Source: Diphasiastrum complanatum
Lineage: Eukaryota; Streptophyta; Lycopodiopsida; Lycopodiales; Lycopodiaceae
Length of the DNA stretch: 64,000 bases
Direction: 5' to 3'
Assembly: GCA_029204225.1 (NCBI GenBank)
Contig: CM055099.1
Location: forward strand, 61,991,455 to 62,055,454
This document shows positions 35,961 to 48,058 of the stretch, piece after piece (position 1 is the stretch's first letter; every line of letters starts with the position of its first letter). The notes under the pieces were generated by a model. That model did not search any database. It was given only the letters and a program-made list of their open reading frames with translations, and was not told the DNA's origin. Made by a program: the position numbers and the translations under genes.

Positions 35961-36098
35961 CAGATCAATTAAGATTCAAATCCATAAAATGATCTTGGAT
36001 TAGAAAGACAACAAGTCACCAATCTTGCCAATTTAGAAAAACCAACATCTACTCTACGAATGAGATGCAAACTCTAATGGATCTTGATCAAACTTCAA

Positions 36099-36960
36099 TC
36101 AAAACATAAAAAGAAGTTGTTGTCCATACAAAAACATTAAGCTAATTTTCCTTATCTTTTTTGCAATGAAGATATCCTTCCTTTTGATCATGCAAGCATC
36201 TCCATCAAACTTAACTTTGAAACCTTTACTTAGCAATTGATTCACACTAAGTAAATTCTTGGTACTGGAAGGTATGAACAAAACATCTTTCAAATGAACA
36301 TTCCTATTTGTAGAGAGAGAAATAGGAATTGTTCCCTTTGATTGCACACTCACCATCGTTGGCCGTGTAGATCACCCTCTTGTCATCTCCATATGCCAAC
36401 AAAGAGTGAAGTACTCTTTTTGAAAAGTCATGTGTGAACTTGCTCCACTATCAATCCACCATGGATCTAGATCTCCATCATTAGCAGGCATACATGAAGA
36501 CATCACAAAAGCACCATCATTTGTATTTTGAACATCCAAACCATCCTCATCAAGAGTAAGATTACCTTGCTTGTCACCTTGATCTCTTTTTTTTTGTAGC
36601 ACTCACTTGCAAAGTGTCCTTTGATGCCACAATAGAAGCACTTGAGCTTTGACTTATCTTTCTTTCTGCCAACCTCTCCTTGATCTTGCCCTTTAGACCA
36701 CTTTGAATTCGCCCTTGATGAGCATAGCCTCCTCTCCAACTTGAGATGGTGATGAAGATCCACCTCTTGCTTGAAGCCTATATTCTTTATTGATCAAGAT
36801 CTCTTGAAGATCAATAAAATTTGGCAAAGTCTTTTGAATGGCAAGACTTTGGAAAATGTTAGCATGAGCATCCAACAATCCATTAGAAATAACTTGAACA
36901 TTAGAGGAGTTCTGAATATCAAAAAGACCCTTTAAAAAATGCCATGTAGGATAAAGAAAA
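36099..36960 (-). pseudogene. Copia gag zinc knuckle, protease and pre-integrase fragment
   Basis: Minus order: gag C-terminus (LPNFIDLQEILINKEYRLQ), zinc knuckle CFYCGIKGHFASEC (CCHC), protease WWIDSGASSHM with the catalytic Asp, then pre-integrase text ISLSTNRNVHLKDVLFIPSS. Frames overlap, with several shifts. Closely resembles the copia at 59118-60905. Confidence 0.88.
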
Positions 36961-37516
36961 TTATCAAAATAAAAAAAACAATATTGCTTATTTGATTGCC
37001 CCCCCCACTCCCGGGGCCTCCCTAACTCCCAATGATATAACCATAGTGTCTACAGTCACAGTTAACAAATCAAATTGTTCACAGTCTAACTTGTCAAAAT
37101 TTAAAAATATGACCGCCATCCACAAATTCAAATCAGGAAAAAAAGCATCCCTCCACTAGAATGAAAATTTGAGCGCCATTTCCAAATATGAACGCCATCT
37201 TCACATTGGTCTGAGATTATGACTTCCATCTCCATATATAAGCGCCATCTCCACATCAGACTGAAAATATGAGGGCCATCTCCAAATTTGAATCAGACAG
37301 AGTATATAATATAATTAAAGATAAGTAGTTTGTTTTGTTTTGTATAGTTTTGTTTTGTACTATTTTGTTTTGTCTTGTTTTATCTGATGACGACATTGTA
37401 TCATCTACATTTGGATATTCCTAATGATTTGGCACCTATATAGACACGAGGAGACAAAGGAGTTCCAATATCTGCTGAGTCATTAGCAAATTTCATAATC
37501 GATGGACGAGAAAATC
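36961..37516. repeat. Diverged tandem repeats and (TTTTG)n
   Basis: 37108-37305 holds about six spaced copies of a motif like ATATGAGCGCCATCTCCA. A TTTTG-rich run lies at 37331-37382. A C8 run is at 37002-37009. Confidence 0.65.
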
Positions 37517-38382
37517 TTAGGGGGCTTGGAATGAAATAAATTTCTCATCATAAGGCAAACTTTGTCTGTGAGCACTAATGTTTGCCATAGCCCAAAACAA
37601 ACATTCCTCAGCAGTCAGAATTCCCTCCTCATCATCATAGTCAATGCTCGGCTTCGGTTTCAAAATCAACAATGTCAGAGAACTCAGTAATGGTGCAAGC
37701 ATCTCATCCTCATGATAATCGAAAAAAACACATAAATTTGCCATTGTAATATACACATCTTCATTTATATAATATTTTGACAAATCAAAAAGGCATTTAA
37801 AATGTACATTAGCAATATTTTCCTCAGTATTGGCATTAGAGCCAATGAAAGTATCTCTCAACATATCAGTATCTACACTCAAATATTCAGTGTCTTTATC
37901 AAGAGTATCAACCAAGAAATGACTGATATCCTTTATGGAATGTTCAGTGATAGAGGATGAAGGGATCGCAATATCAAGAATCGAAGTTTTTGACTCTACT
38001 GGAATTTGTACCAAATGGAAAAACACAAATCCGGTTTGATACTCTAGAAAACGACATTTCTGATTACAAACATTACATTCACTGAAATTCTTAAAGTTTA
38101 GTGTATATCCTGTCTTAGCCGCTGCTTATAATGTGGAAAAGTATGTACAAGATCAGTGAAATGCATAAACGACAAATTAGATGCAGAGATTGAAGAAATA
38201 TTGACTATATCCCGGAATCTGATATATTGGTCATAAAAAACATCAAGACTCTGTTGTCGTATTGAACACATTTAGAAAAGCCGAAAGAGGGACTTGAAGT
38301 ACTCTATGCACTCAGTTATACTGAACTTAGAGAGAAAATTGGACAACAAACGCTCATGACTGGGATCAGAGGAGGAAGCCAT
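37517..38382 (-). pseudogene. Acidic-protein family, copy 1 (unrecognised), broken
   Basis: From an ATG at 38382 the frame opens MASSSDPSHERLLSNFLSKF and runs to a stop at about 38200; shifted frames continue HTFPHYKQRLRQDI, a Cys cluster CNVCNQKC (38054-38078) and FLEYQTGFVFFHLVQIP, then the open 169-residue part ending at 37517. The last part is acidic (IDYDDEEG, YHEDEM). The C-terminal half resembles copy 2 at 58319-58885: FDLSKYYINEDVYI against LDVPLYFLNNDCYI, EDEML against EDEIL, SIDYDDEEG against EIDYDKDGN, and SLPYDEKFISFQ against TLPTEEEFLEFQ in the same order. I do not know the family. A gene, or a protein of a DNA transposon, are both possible. The stops could be introns that I have not resolved. 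Confidence 0.6.
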
Positions 38383-39227
38383 TGAATAGTATCGGTTCTG
38401 TGCGAGAGGGGAGTAACTGAAGATGAAGGGATAACACTATGCACGCACAGAAGCAATATGTACGAATGACGTATCGCTCTTGTGTGCACAAAGAAAGATG
38501 TTACAATAAGAAAAAAAATACGGCGTGCACAGAAGCGATATGTGACGAAAATAGATATAAAATATGCACGTAGAGAATTGATATGAGCAAAACTTTAATA
38601 AGTCGAAAAAGAATAGCTTTACGGAGATCGTGCCCTTTAAAGTCGTCTCACACGTACGAGTCAATGGTCAATTGCCCACGTGTCATACAATGATTCGCTC
38701 AAAATCCTCCATACAAAAGCCATGTGTCGCATTCTGATTTGTTGGAGTATGACACATGTCAATGTTTGATTCATGAACTTTCAACATGTGTGAATGCCAT
38801 GTGGCAATCGTTGATTGGGTACCTTTGTTCACACGTGTGACCACACACGTGCAAAAAAATTAAGTACAAACATATTCGCGAGCTCAGAGTCAATTTCACT
38901 TATTTTCATGCCATATTGCTTCTCTGTGTGCTCTCTTTCCTCCCTGATCTCCGTCTCCTTCTACGTGCGCACAAGGGCGATATTACGACCGTACATATCG
39001 CTTATGTGTGCCGTTACCTTTCTCTCTCATTACTTTCATTGTCTGCACTCGCACAAGACTGATACGTCCTATACTACTCTAATTTCTAGGGTCAAATAAA
39101 ACTGGAAGAATTTCTTCTCTCCTAGGACCTCATCCACTATTACCCCTACTGTTAATCCTCCACAGCAGACCAGGCGTAGCAGGAGCAGATGGCTCTCTGA
39201 GATTAAGAAATATCAGAGATCTACCTT
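38383..39227. promoter_or_regulatory. Upstream region with a two-orientation 20-bp motif and G-box-like sites
   Basis: Six copies of a motif like GCACAGAAGCGATATGT occur: 38445, 38527, 38967 and 39051 in one direction, 38469 and 38991 in the other. Between the clusters lie CACGTG-related sites (cccacgtgtca near 38677, ttcacacgtgtga near 38828, cacacgtgc near 38846). It lies just upstream (minus) of the acidic-protein start, so a promoter or transposon subterminal region is possible. Confidence 0.5.
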
Positions 39228-39400
39228 GCTCCTGATACCAAGAGCCCCTTTCTACAGAACTGTCTGTCTGAATACCCGAAATACTCTGTAGAGTGCTGTC
39301 AAGTTCACACTTGGAGCATTGCAGTGTTTGTAGGAGTCTGCGGAGGACTATTTGGCTCTCTTTTTTTAAGATTCTTTTTTGCTTTCCATCCATGATAAGC
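39228..39400 (-). other. PBS-like site with possible LTR tail
   Basis: The minus strand reads TGGTATCAGGAGC at 39240-39228, the form of initiator-tRNA-Met PBS found in some plant copia elements. The bases to 39400 could be the end of an LTR, but no LTR partner was found. Confidence 0.35.
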
Positions 39401-39406
39401 GGTTAC

Positions 39407-40476
39407 TTTAACAAGTAAAAAGGAGAAAGTACTCCAAATCCAAGGTGGAGCCTCCAAATGTCCTCCAAGCAACTTGCAAGCTACAAGATGCTTCTCCAAC
39501 TCCAAGCTAAGATGCCTCCACCTGCAAGTAAGGATCTGCAAGTCTCCAAGGATCTCTCCTCCACCTGTGCCCCTACTATTAAACACAAAGGAAGATAACA
39601 AGCTGGCCTCAAGTATTCACCACCCAACCATAGCTAGATCCAAGCTCCAAGCAAGACCTATCTAGCACCCCCTTGCAAACCATAAATAGATCACAAGCAT
39701 ATCACAATAAACCATAGTTTACTCAAAATCCAAACCATACTTATGTCCCATACCATAAACAAGATCTAAACTCTTAGCATACTACACACAAGAATTACTC
39801 TACACACTAGTAGCCACACTAGAGCATGAGCAAGGTAAGCAAAAGAGATCTCTCTCCCTCCCAATGGGCGCCCTACTCCTCTTACATAGATGGCATTTAG
39901 TTCTCTCCAATACACTATGGAGTTCCATGCACATCCAATGAGAAAGAGAGAGGCCTAGAGGAGTTCAAGAGCCTTCATAGGCTTATGGATGGTCATCAGA
40001 CATCTTCCAGAACTTATGACTCTTTGATTACTATTCTTGTGGAACTTGAAACTCAATGGACCCTTTAAGAGGGCGTCCTCCTACTAGGACCCATTGCCGA
40101 AGTTGTGCTTGTATACTTTGGTCCAAGACCAATAAAGTGATATGGTTCAAGGTTGAGGCCCAAGGTTTAGAAATATAGTCATCCAATGACTTTCTAAGAC
40201 CTTTCTAGATTCCATACCTCCATCCAAGGCATAGACACCTACTTGCCCTTAATCAAGGACACTAGTACCTTTATCTAAGGCACTTACCCTTAATCCTAAG
40301 GGTAACCCTTATCCAAAGGTCTCATGACTCCATACCTCTGACTAAGGTATAGTCACTTGCCTGTCCTTATCCAAGGGTACATACCCTTAATCCTAAGGGT
40401 ACCCTTCCATGTAGCCCCCAACACTAAATGGACTAATAGGGGTCTGAAGTATTGCTAGTTACATAGGTATTTAACA
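39407..40476 (-). repeat. Chromovirus LTR, copy B
   Basis: 1070 bp, the same length as copy A and near-identical to it by eye. On the minus strand it starts TGTTAAATACCTATG and ends CTTGTTAAA. The neighbour sequences differ from copy A on both sides. Confidence 0.9.
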
Positions 40477-41597
40477 CGGGTCACCCTAATGCCCAAAGAT
40501 TTTCAAATTCTGTATAGAATGAGGGAGAGATATTGTAGACTTCACGAGGGTGAACCCTCGGCTCTCCGGGACAAACCCCTTGATAGGACCAACCTTCCCA
40601 CTAAGAGGCCTCGCAAGCAACCTGCTCGTAGAAGGAGCAAGCCATCCTCTTCTCAAGCTCCCAAAAAGGTCCGACGCATGGACCTCCAAGCTTCCACTTT
40701 GGAGGTGATGGAATTTTAAATATTGTAGCTCTAGATATTGTGGTTGATTCAACCACAAAAATTTTGGACAAGCTACCTTTGCCTTAATCCAAAGCAAAAA
40801 TGAAAACCAAAACTTTATGTATACTTCCTAAATCCAAGCTAACGTTTACATAAAAATCCCAATCCCATTTCTATTTGTCATTACAAAAGAAACCAAAATT
40901 TTCACATTTCTCACTATTCTAGATCTCCAAATCCAATGAAACTAGTGTCTAGAAAAGGAAAATTAATGAAGCTTAATAAAAACTTCAAGTTATAGATTTG
41001 ATTTTCAGATTTATAGGTCTGAAAATCAGAACTTCATAATGACAAAAAATAGATTTTCAAAACTTGTTTTATACACAAAGTTACACTACCATTCATTTCC
41101 TACATTGCCATCTTCATGAAACTAGGAGATAGAAAGGTGTAACTAATGAAGTTTGGATGAAAACTTCACTTTTCAGATCTGATTTTCAGATTTGCAGGTC
41201 TGGAAAACAAAACTTCAAAATGCAAATCAGAATTTTAAACGCTTCATTCATGCATAAAAAACACTAGTTTTGATCAAAACACGTAGCTAGAATCAATCTT
41301 TTTGCAAAAAAAAGTTTGTGTATGTAGAGGAAGACTTCCTCTAACCATGCCACAAATCTTTTTTCAGAACTTTCAAAAACCCAAAGCCCACTTTAAAACT
41401 TCTCTAGCACAATAAGAATTCAGCCCCTAAACAATTCTATAAAGATCTCTACTCTTTTCTTAAGAAGATAGATTCATTGGGTACTCCAACTACAAGCTTC
41501 CTACCACTACGAAAGCCAATAATCTTTCCCAAAACAATTTAATTAGTAATCTTAATAGAACTTGGAGAAGTTTAGAAAGGTCACCATCTTTTGTCTA
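40477..41597 (-). other. Internal sequence between the two chromovirus LTRs
   Basis: Begins (minus) with the PBS of LTR A. No pol motif. Short frames on both strands at 40486-40797 are basic and unconvincing. No clear polypurine tract precedes LTR B, so the end of this unit is deleted or has diverged. Confidence 0.6.
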
Positions 41598-41609
41598 GCT
41601 CTGATACCA
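41598..41609 (-). other. Primer binding site, initiator tRNA-Met type
   Basis: The minus strand reads TGGTATCAGAGC immediately next to LTR A. Confidence 0.9.
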
Positions 41610-41610
41610 C

Positions 41611-42680
41611 TTTAACAAGTAAAAAGGAGAAAATCCTCCAAATCCAAGGTAGAGCCTCCAAATGTCCTCCAAGCAACCTGCAAGCTCCAAGATGCTTCTC
41701 CAACTCCGAGCTAAGATGCCTCCACCTGCAAGTAAGGATCTGCAAGTCTCCAAGGATCTCTCCTCCACCTATGCCCCTACTCTTAAGCACAAAGGAAGAT
41801 AACAAGCTGGCCTCAAGTATTCACCACCCAACCATAGCTAGATCCAAGCTCCAAGCAAGACCTATCTAGCACCCCCTTGCTAACCATAAACAGATCACAA
41901 GCATATCACAACAAACCATAGTTTACTCAAGATCCAAACCCTACTTATGTCCCATACCATAAGCAAGATCTAAACCCTTAGCATACTACACACAAGAATT
42001 ACTCTACACACTAGTAGCCACACTAGAGCATAAGCAAGGTAAGCAAAAGAGATCTCTCTCCCTCCCAATGGGCGCCCTACTCCTCTTATATAGATGGCAT
42101 TTAGTTCTCTCCAATACACTATGGAGTTCTATGCACATCCAATGAGAAAGAGAGAGGCCTAGAGGAGTTCAAGAGCCTTCATAGGCTTATGGAAGGTCAT
42201 CAGACATCTTCCATAACTTATGACTCTTTGATTACTATTCTTGTGGAACTTGAAACTCAATGGACCCTTTAAGAGGGCGTTCTCCTACTAGGACCCATTG
42301 CCGAAGTTGTGCTTGTATACTTTGGTCCAAGATCGATAAAGTGATATGGTTCAAGGTTGAGGCCCAAGGTTTAGAAATATAGTCATCCAATGACTTTCTA
42401 AGACCTTTCTAGGTTCCATACCTCCATCCAAGGCATAGACACCTACCTGCCCTTAATCAAGGACACTAGTACATCTATCTAAGACACCTACCCTTAATCC
42501 TAAGGGTAACCCTTATCCAAACGTCTCATGACTCCATACCTCTGACTAAGGTATAGTCATTTGCCTGTCCTTATCCAAGGGTACATATCCTTAATCCTAA
42601 GGATACCTTGCCATGTAGCCCCCAACACTAAATGGACTAATAGGGGTCTGAAGTAATGCTAGCTACATAGGTATGTAACA
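41611..42680 (-). repeat. Chromovirus LTR, copy A (shared middle LTR)
   Basis: 1070 bp. Starts TGTTACATACCTATG on the minus strand right after the polypurine tract, ends CTTGTTAAA before the PBS. Confidence 0.92.
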
Positions 42681-42691
42681 TTCCTTCCCCC

Positions 42692-43350
42692 TAAACTTAA
42701 ATTTTTCCTTGTAGTGAAAAATTTGAAAAATTCTTTTGGAGATCAGCCTCTTTTTCCCAGGTATCCTCCTCTTCTTATTTGCCCCTCCACTTGACTAGAA
42801 ATTCCCGAAGCACTCTACTCCGTAGAGTCTTTTGCCGGCTATTAACAATCGCCTCATGTTCAGGTGGTCCACTCACAGACTTATCACGAAGAAGTTCCAC
42901 TAGATCTTCCACAGGGAGCAGGGTCTCCCCAACCCCTAACGAGGGTTTTAACTTACTAATGTGGAAAACAAGATGAATTCCAACGTTAGCTGGAAGGTCT
43001 AGTTTGTATGCGACCTTGTTTATCACTTGGATAACCTTAAAAGGACCGTAATACCTAGGCGTATACTTTGCACACTTACCAGTTTTCAAGCCCCTAGAGT
43101 GACAGGGACTCTCAAAAACACCCAGTCATTGACCATGAATACCTTGTGCTTCCAAAATAGATCAGCATAGTGCCTTGCCCTATCTTGGACACTTCTTATG
43201 CTATCTTTAGCCAGCTGTAACATTTCTTGCATATCCACAAGAAAATCAGCTGCGGCTTGCACTCGTAGGTTTTCATGTCAACACTAATTGGCGATCGAGG
43301 TTGAAAACCATACATAAGCATGAAAGGGCTGAATCCGGTCATTGAATGTT
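42692..43350 (-). pseudogene. Chromovirus integrase C-terminus and chromodomain
   Basis: 43330-43200: MTGFSPFMLMYGFQPRSP, the post-core integrase motif. 43089-42775: AKYTPRYYGPFKVIQVINKV (GPF-like motif), VFHISKLKPSLG, then the chromodomain LREFLVKWRGK, TAA stop, EEEDTWEKEADLQKNF. The stop at about 42776 falls in the chromodomain. These domains bind histone marks and steer insertion in this group. Confidence 0.9.
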
Positions 43351-44104
43351 TGACAAAATTTCCAGAATTCACACGTGTGGGGAATGTCCACAAGAGTGAT
43401 TGATCTTGATTAAGCTTTGTGATTGGCACTATAACCTGATTCTAGATTGATCAACAAGATCTAGTTCAGAAGAAATGGCTAATTCACAATCTAGCATGCT
43501 AATCAACATAATATAATAGCAATGAATCAAAGAATGAATAAAAGTACAAGATTTCAGTGTATGAGCATTAGTCTCAACACGAGTTAGAGAGAGAAAGCTA
43601 GAGAGATAACAAGCAATATTTGTTTAGATCCAAATGGCATGAGATAGCTACAAAACTTTGGTTCTTCATCATTGATTGTGTGGAGAGCTACATATATTTA
43701 TGGAGTTTGAGGTAGCTCGAGTTAGAACCACATCTATGTGACATTTGTCACTTGTCATGCATGAAATTCTACCAACTTTTCACAAGTGTACTAGTTCTAA
43801 CTAGAAATGTCCAAATCATCATGCATGTGTCCATTACACATTGTGCATGCCTTTCATGTCACTATGGATCACTTACAATTAATGCATGTGAATTGCCACG
43901 AGTTTCTACAAGCATAATCATGCTAATTCTATGTCTACAAACTATATGCAAGTTGCATTTATCAAACTAGATAATACATAACCATGTAGCTTAAGTTCTA
44001 TGTAGGCCAAACTTGGCATTTTGCATTAATGAGCTACATACTTGCATGGCACAAAATTTGTAGCAAGCCAAGAAATCAATATGGATTGGTTTTCAATTTT
44101 AACA
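43351..44104 (-). repeat. 3' LTR of the nested copia
   Basis: On the minus strand starts TGTTAAAATTG and ends TTTTGTCA. Lacks a ~38-bp block present in the partner (near 49210-49250) and has an extra ~13 bp near 43930. Confidence 0.93.
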
Positions 44105-44121
44105 CTTCTCCTAAAAATGAT

Positions 44122-46187
44122 CTATATTGATTTGAACATGGATCTTGGTATAACTCCAAGATTGGCCCTATGCTTGTTGAAGAAACTTTTGCTCAAAGGT
44201 TTGGTGAGCATATTGGCAATGCAAGATGATGTGTCGATGTGCTCCAATTTTATTTCACCTCCAATGAGCTTCTCTCTCACAAAGTGATGTGCAACTTCGA
44301 TATGCTTGCTCCTTGCATGGAATATTGGGTTTTTGGCAAGGGCTTGAGCTGAAATGTTGTCACACATGATCATAGGTATATCTTCTTCCATAATTATCTT
44401 TAGCTCCACTAGTACCCTCTTGATCCAAAGCACTTCCTTTGTTGTTGTAGTGAGCGCCTTGTACTCAGCTTCACATGATGAGAGTGATACAGTATCTTGC
44501 TTTTTGGAAAGCCAAGATATCAAGTTTCCTCCAAGATATATGACATAAGCACTTGTAGATTTTCGATCTGCTCTATCACTTGCAAAATCCGAGTCAGAAT
44601 AACCAATAATAGAAAGATCTTCGCTTTTATACAATAAACCAAAATCAAAAGTTGAAGATATATATCTAAGCACTCTCTTGGCCTTTTTCCAATGATAAAC
44701 TGAAGGATTTTGCATAGCCTGGCTCAACTTATGAACACTAAAGCTTATGTCAGGTCTAGTTATTGTGAGCCAAATTAAGGAGCCTATAGGACTTCTAAAA
44801 AGTGTGATGTCCTCGAAGGATCTTTCATCACCTTTGTTTGAGTCCTTTACATTTTGCTCCACAGGTGTTTCTATACTCTTACAATTCAACATATCGAACT
44901 TTTTTAACATTGAAAGAGCATACTTAGATTGACATACAAAAGCTTTATCTTTAAGAAAGTCAATCTCTAATCCTAGAATATAGTGAATTTCTCCAAGATC
45001 TTGCATCTTGAACTCTTTTCCAAGTGCAATCTTGGTTTCCTCGACTAACTTGATACAACTTCCTGTCAGAATGATATCATCAACATAAATAAGAAGGATG
45101 ACAATATCTATATCAAAAAACTTGACATATAAGGAAGGATCATAGTTACTAAGATTAAATCCTAGTGACTCAAGAAAGGTGTTAAGTCGAGAATACCATG
45201 ACCTTGGAGCTTGCTTTAATCCATATAAACTTTTGAAGAGCAAGCAAACTTTTCCTTCATCATGGATGAACCCAATAGGTTGATCCATATAGATCTCTTC
45301 TTCTAGATAGCCATTTAGAAATGCATTAGAAACATCTAGTTGAAGAATTTGCCAATTGAAAAAACAAGCAAGAGAAATAATGATTCTAATTGACACCATC
45401 TTTGCAACTGGGTCAAAGGTCTCCTCATAATCAAGTCCATATACTTGAGCAAAGCCTTTAGCACAAAGCCTAGCCTTGTACTTGTTGATTTTGCCATCTT
45501 GATTATACTTGACTCAAAAAATCCATTTGCAACCAATGGTATGCTTGTTGGATGGAAGATCCACAAGCTCCCATGTATTATTGGCCATCAAAGCATCATA
45601 TTCCTCCTTCATGGCAAGGTACCATTCCTTTGAGTTGATAGCATCATATACATCCTTCGGCTCCTCATGAGAAATAAAATAGGCACAATTAGTGGAGTTG
45701 ATTTCCACTTGTTTTCCTCTATCTTCATAGGTAAGCCTTCTAGGCCCGGATCTTTCTCTTTGAGATCTCCTTGGTGAAAAAATTGGAGGTGACTCCTCCT
45801 CAAATCTTGGCCCCATCTCTCCATGATGATCTTCAAGGGTGATGATTGGAGTATCTTTGTGAGAATATTTGAACTCGGCCTTCTCAAGAATGTATTTTTG
45901 ATCTTCATGGAATATCACATCTCTACTCTCAATTGTAGTTGAGGTAGAGGGAACATAGATTCTATAGGCTTTCTTGTTGGATGCATATCCAACCATGATC
46001 TCTTTAACAGAATTAGGATCATCTCTTTTTCTTGTTTCCAAGGGCATATTAACAAAGCAAGGACTACCCTAGGTTTCTTCTGAAACAAGACTTCAAAAGG
46101 TGTTTTTCTAGCAAGAGCATTGTGAGATAATCTATTGCACAAATAGTTTGCACAATTTACAGCTTCACCCCAATATTCAAAAGGCAA
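44122..46187 (-). pseudogene. Copia integrase C-terminus, RT and RNase H
   Basis: Frames 46187-45915 and 46047-45514 hold the integrase C-terminus (YWGEAVNCANYLCNRL) and linker to NNTWELVDLPSNKHTIGCKW. After one in-frame TGA (45516-45514) the same frame runs to 44122: KARLCAKGFAQVYGLDYEET, LQLDVSNAFLNGYLEEEIY, YGLKQAPRSWY, active site LLIYVDDIILTG, then RNase H (GYSDSDFASDRADRKSTSAY, SSCEAEYKAL, CDNISAQALAKNP). The RT-RNase H part is 425 residues without a break. A frameshift near 46075 is the other defect. Confidence 0.93.
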
Positions 46188-46199
46188 AGAAGCTGCTAC

Positions 46200-47489
46200 T
46201 CAAGTTGCTTTAGCACATTCACATAAAGATCTGTTTTTCCTCTTAGCTACTCCATTTTGGGATGGAGAATAGGCACAAGAAAATTCTCTCTTTATTCCTT
46301 CACCTTCACAATAGTTATGAAACTTGTTGGAGATATATTCACCTCCTCCATCACATCTTAAAGCTTTAACTTTGCAAGAAAACTGTTTTTCTACATAAGC
46401 TTTGAAGGTAAGGAAGTGACAAAAAACCATAGCCTTTGAAGAAAGTAGATACAACCAAGTGAATCTAGTAAAGTCATCAATAAAGGTGACAAAACATGTT
46501 GCACCACCAATACTTTTAGAAGAGAAAAAATGTACATCTGAATATATGAGTTCCAATTGATAAGTAGTCTTTAACAAAGACTTCTGATATGGCTTTCTAT
46601 GTGACTTTGCAATGGCACAAGCCTCACAAGGCTTGAAATCTTTAGAAAGAGATTTTGGAAGACCAATAACCGTCTCCTTCTTAATCATAGAAGACATAGA
46701 TGTAAAGTTAGGATGTCCCAACCTTCTATGCCACAGCTCCTCCTTAGATAACAAAACAACTTCACAAAGGTTTGCATTCTCATAAGAATTCAACTTAAAA
46801 ATTCCACCACATCTAGTTCCATCAGCAAGGATCTCATCTTTTCTCTTGATAAAATAAGTATTGGAGTTGAACTTTACATCACAACCATTATCAAGCAACT
46901 TTCCCACACTAATTAGGTTCTTTGTAAGTTTTGGAATGAAAAGAACATTATAAAGTGCAAGAACTTTTGAAGAAGCAAGCTTCAATGGAATGTTGTCAAT
47001 TCTTTCTATTGGACACTCATGATCATTAGCTGTGTAAATAGATCTCTTGAGTCCTTTGAAAGGTAAGAATGAGTCAAATGACTCCTTTGAACAGCACATA
47101 TGTGAAGAGGCTCCACTGTCTATGTACCAAGCTCCATCTTTCTTGAAAGGTGATGAAGAAAAACTGGACACCATAAGTGATCCTTCTCCATCACTTGCAA
47201 CAAAATCTTCTTCAATATCTTTGGAGAGATTAGCTTGCTTGAGTTGGTTTTTCTTCTTAAAGCAATTAGAGGCATAGTGCCCCTTTTTGCCACAGAAGAA
47301 GCACTTCACTTTCTTCTTCTTGGTTTTTGAGTTAGAGGGATGAGCTGTTTCATCATCTTCACCATCTTGATCTCGATCTTTGGCTTTGTCTTTGTTGTAT
47401 GCTTGAGAGAATTGGTTCTTACTCCTTCCTTTCTGCTTGCCTTTGACAAAGAGGGCTTTATCACTTCCACCATGTTCAAGTTTGTTCAT
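46200..47489 (-). pseudogene. Copia zinc knuckle, protease and integrase core
   Basis: A 429-residue frame: zinc knuckle CFFCGKKGHYASNC, protease WYIDSGASSHM, pre-integrase ELWHRRLGHPNFTS with HHCC residues (CEACAIAKSHRKPY), core Asp residues in YSDVHFF and RCDGGGEYIS. The third catalytic residue is changed: NGVAKRKNR instead of NGVAERKNR (codon AAG for GAG). A TGA ends the frame at 46200, but the next frame is in phase. Confidence 0.93.
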
Positions 47490-47494
47490 CCTGG

Positions 47495-48058
47495 AGAGTT
47501 TATAGCTTTGTCTAGATTATTCAGAATTAAGAATTCCTTGGAGAGTTTCTAGATTAGGTAACTCTTGAACAAGATTATCATAGTCATCTCTCAAGCCATT
47601 CAGTATGACTTGAACTAGCTCAACTTGGTTAATGGTAACACCAACACATGAAAGCTCTCTATGTAAATCTTTAACTCTCAGAACATAGTTAGATGCACTC
47701 TCTTCACTTCTTTGGAAAGTTTGAAAAATCTGATTCCTAGAGTGAGTATTCTAGAAGTATTCTTTGCTTCATAGATGGTCTTTAGTGCATCCCAAGCTTC
47801 TTTGGCTGTGGTGCAAGATCCTATCTCTCTCAAAAATTTATTAGATACATTCATCTTAATGAAATGTAGAGCCATTCTAGCTCTTTTCTTATATTTAGGA
47901 ATTTCAACCTGTGCTTGAGGCTCCTCCTCAACACCAAGCACAATATCCATAACATCTTGGAGTATCAAAACAGACTCCATTCTTAACTTCCAAATTGAGT
48001 AATTAGAAGTGTTTAGTCTTTCACTGGCTTCTAGAAGATATTCTCCCTGAGATGCCAT
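47495..48058 (-). pseudogene. Copia gag
   Basis: Starts MASQGEYLLEASERLNTSNY, SIWKLRMESVLILQDVMDIV, as in UBN2-type gags, runs to 47678, then continues in another frame (VKDLHRELSCVGVTINQVEL) and meets a stop near 47520. The frameshift is near 47680. Confidence 0.9.

Noticed and set aside
37108-37305. CRISPR-like array
   Set aside because: The repeats are diverged and irregularly spaced, and the DNA is plant nuclear.
40486-40797. Frames of 103 and 76 residues on opposite strands between the chromovirus LTRs
   Set aside because: Both are unrecognised and overlap each other. I could not favour either as a gene.
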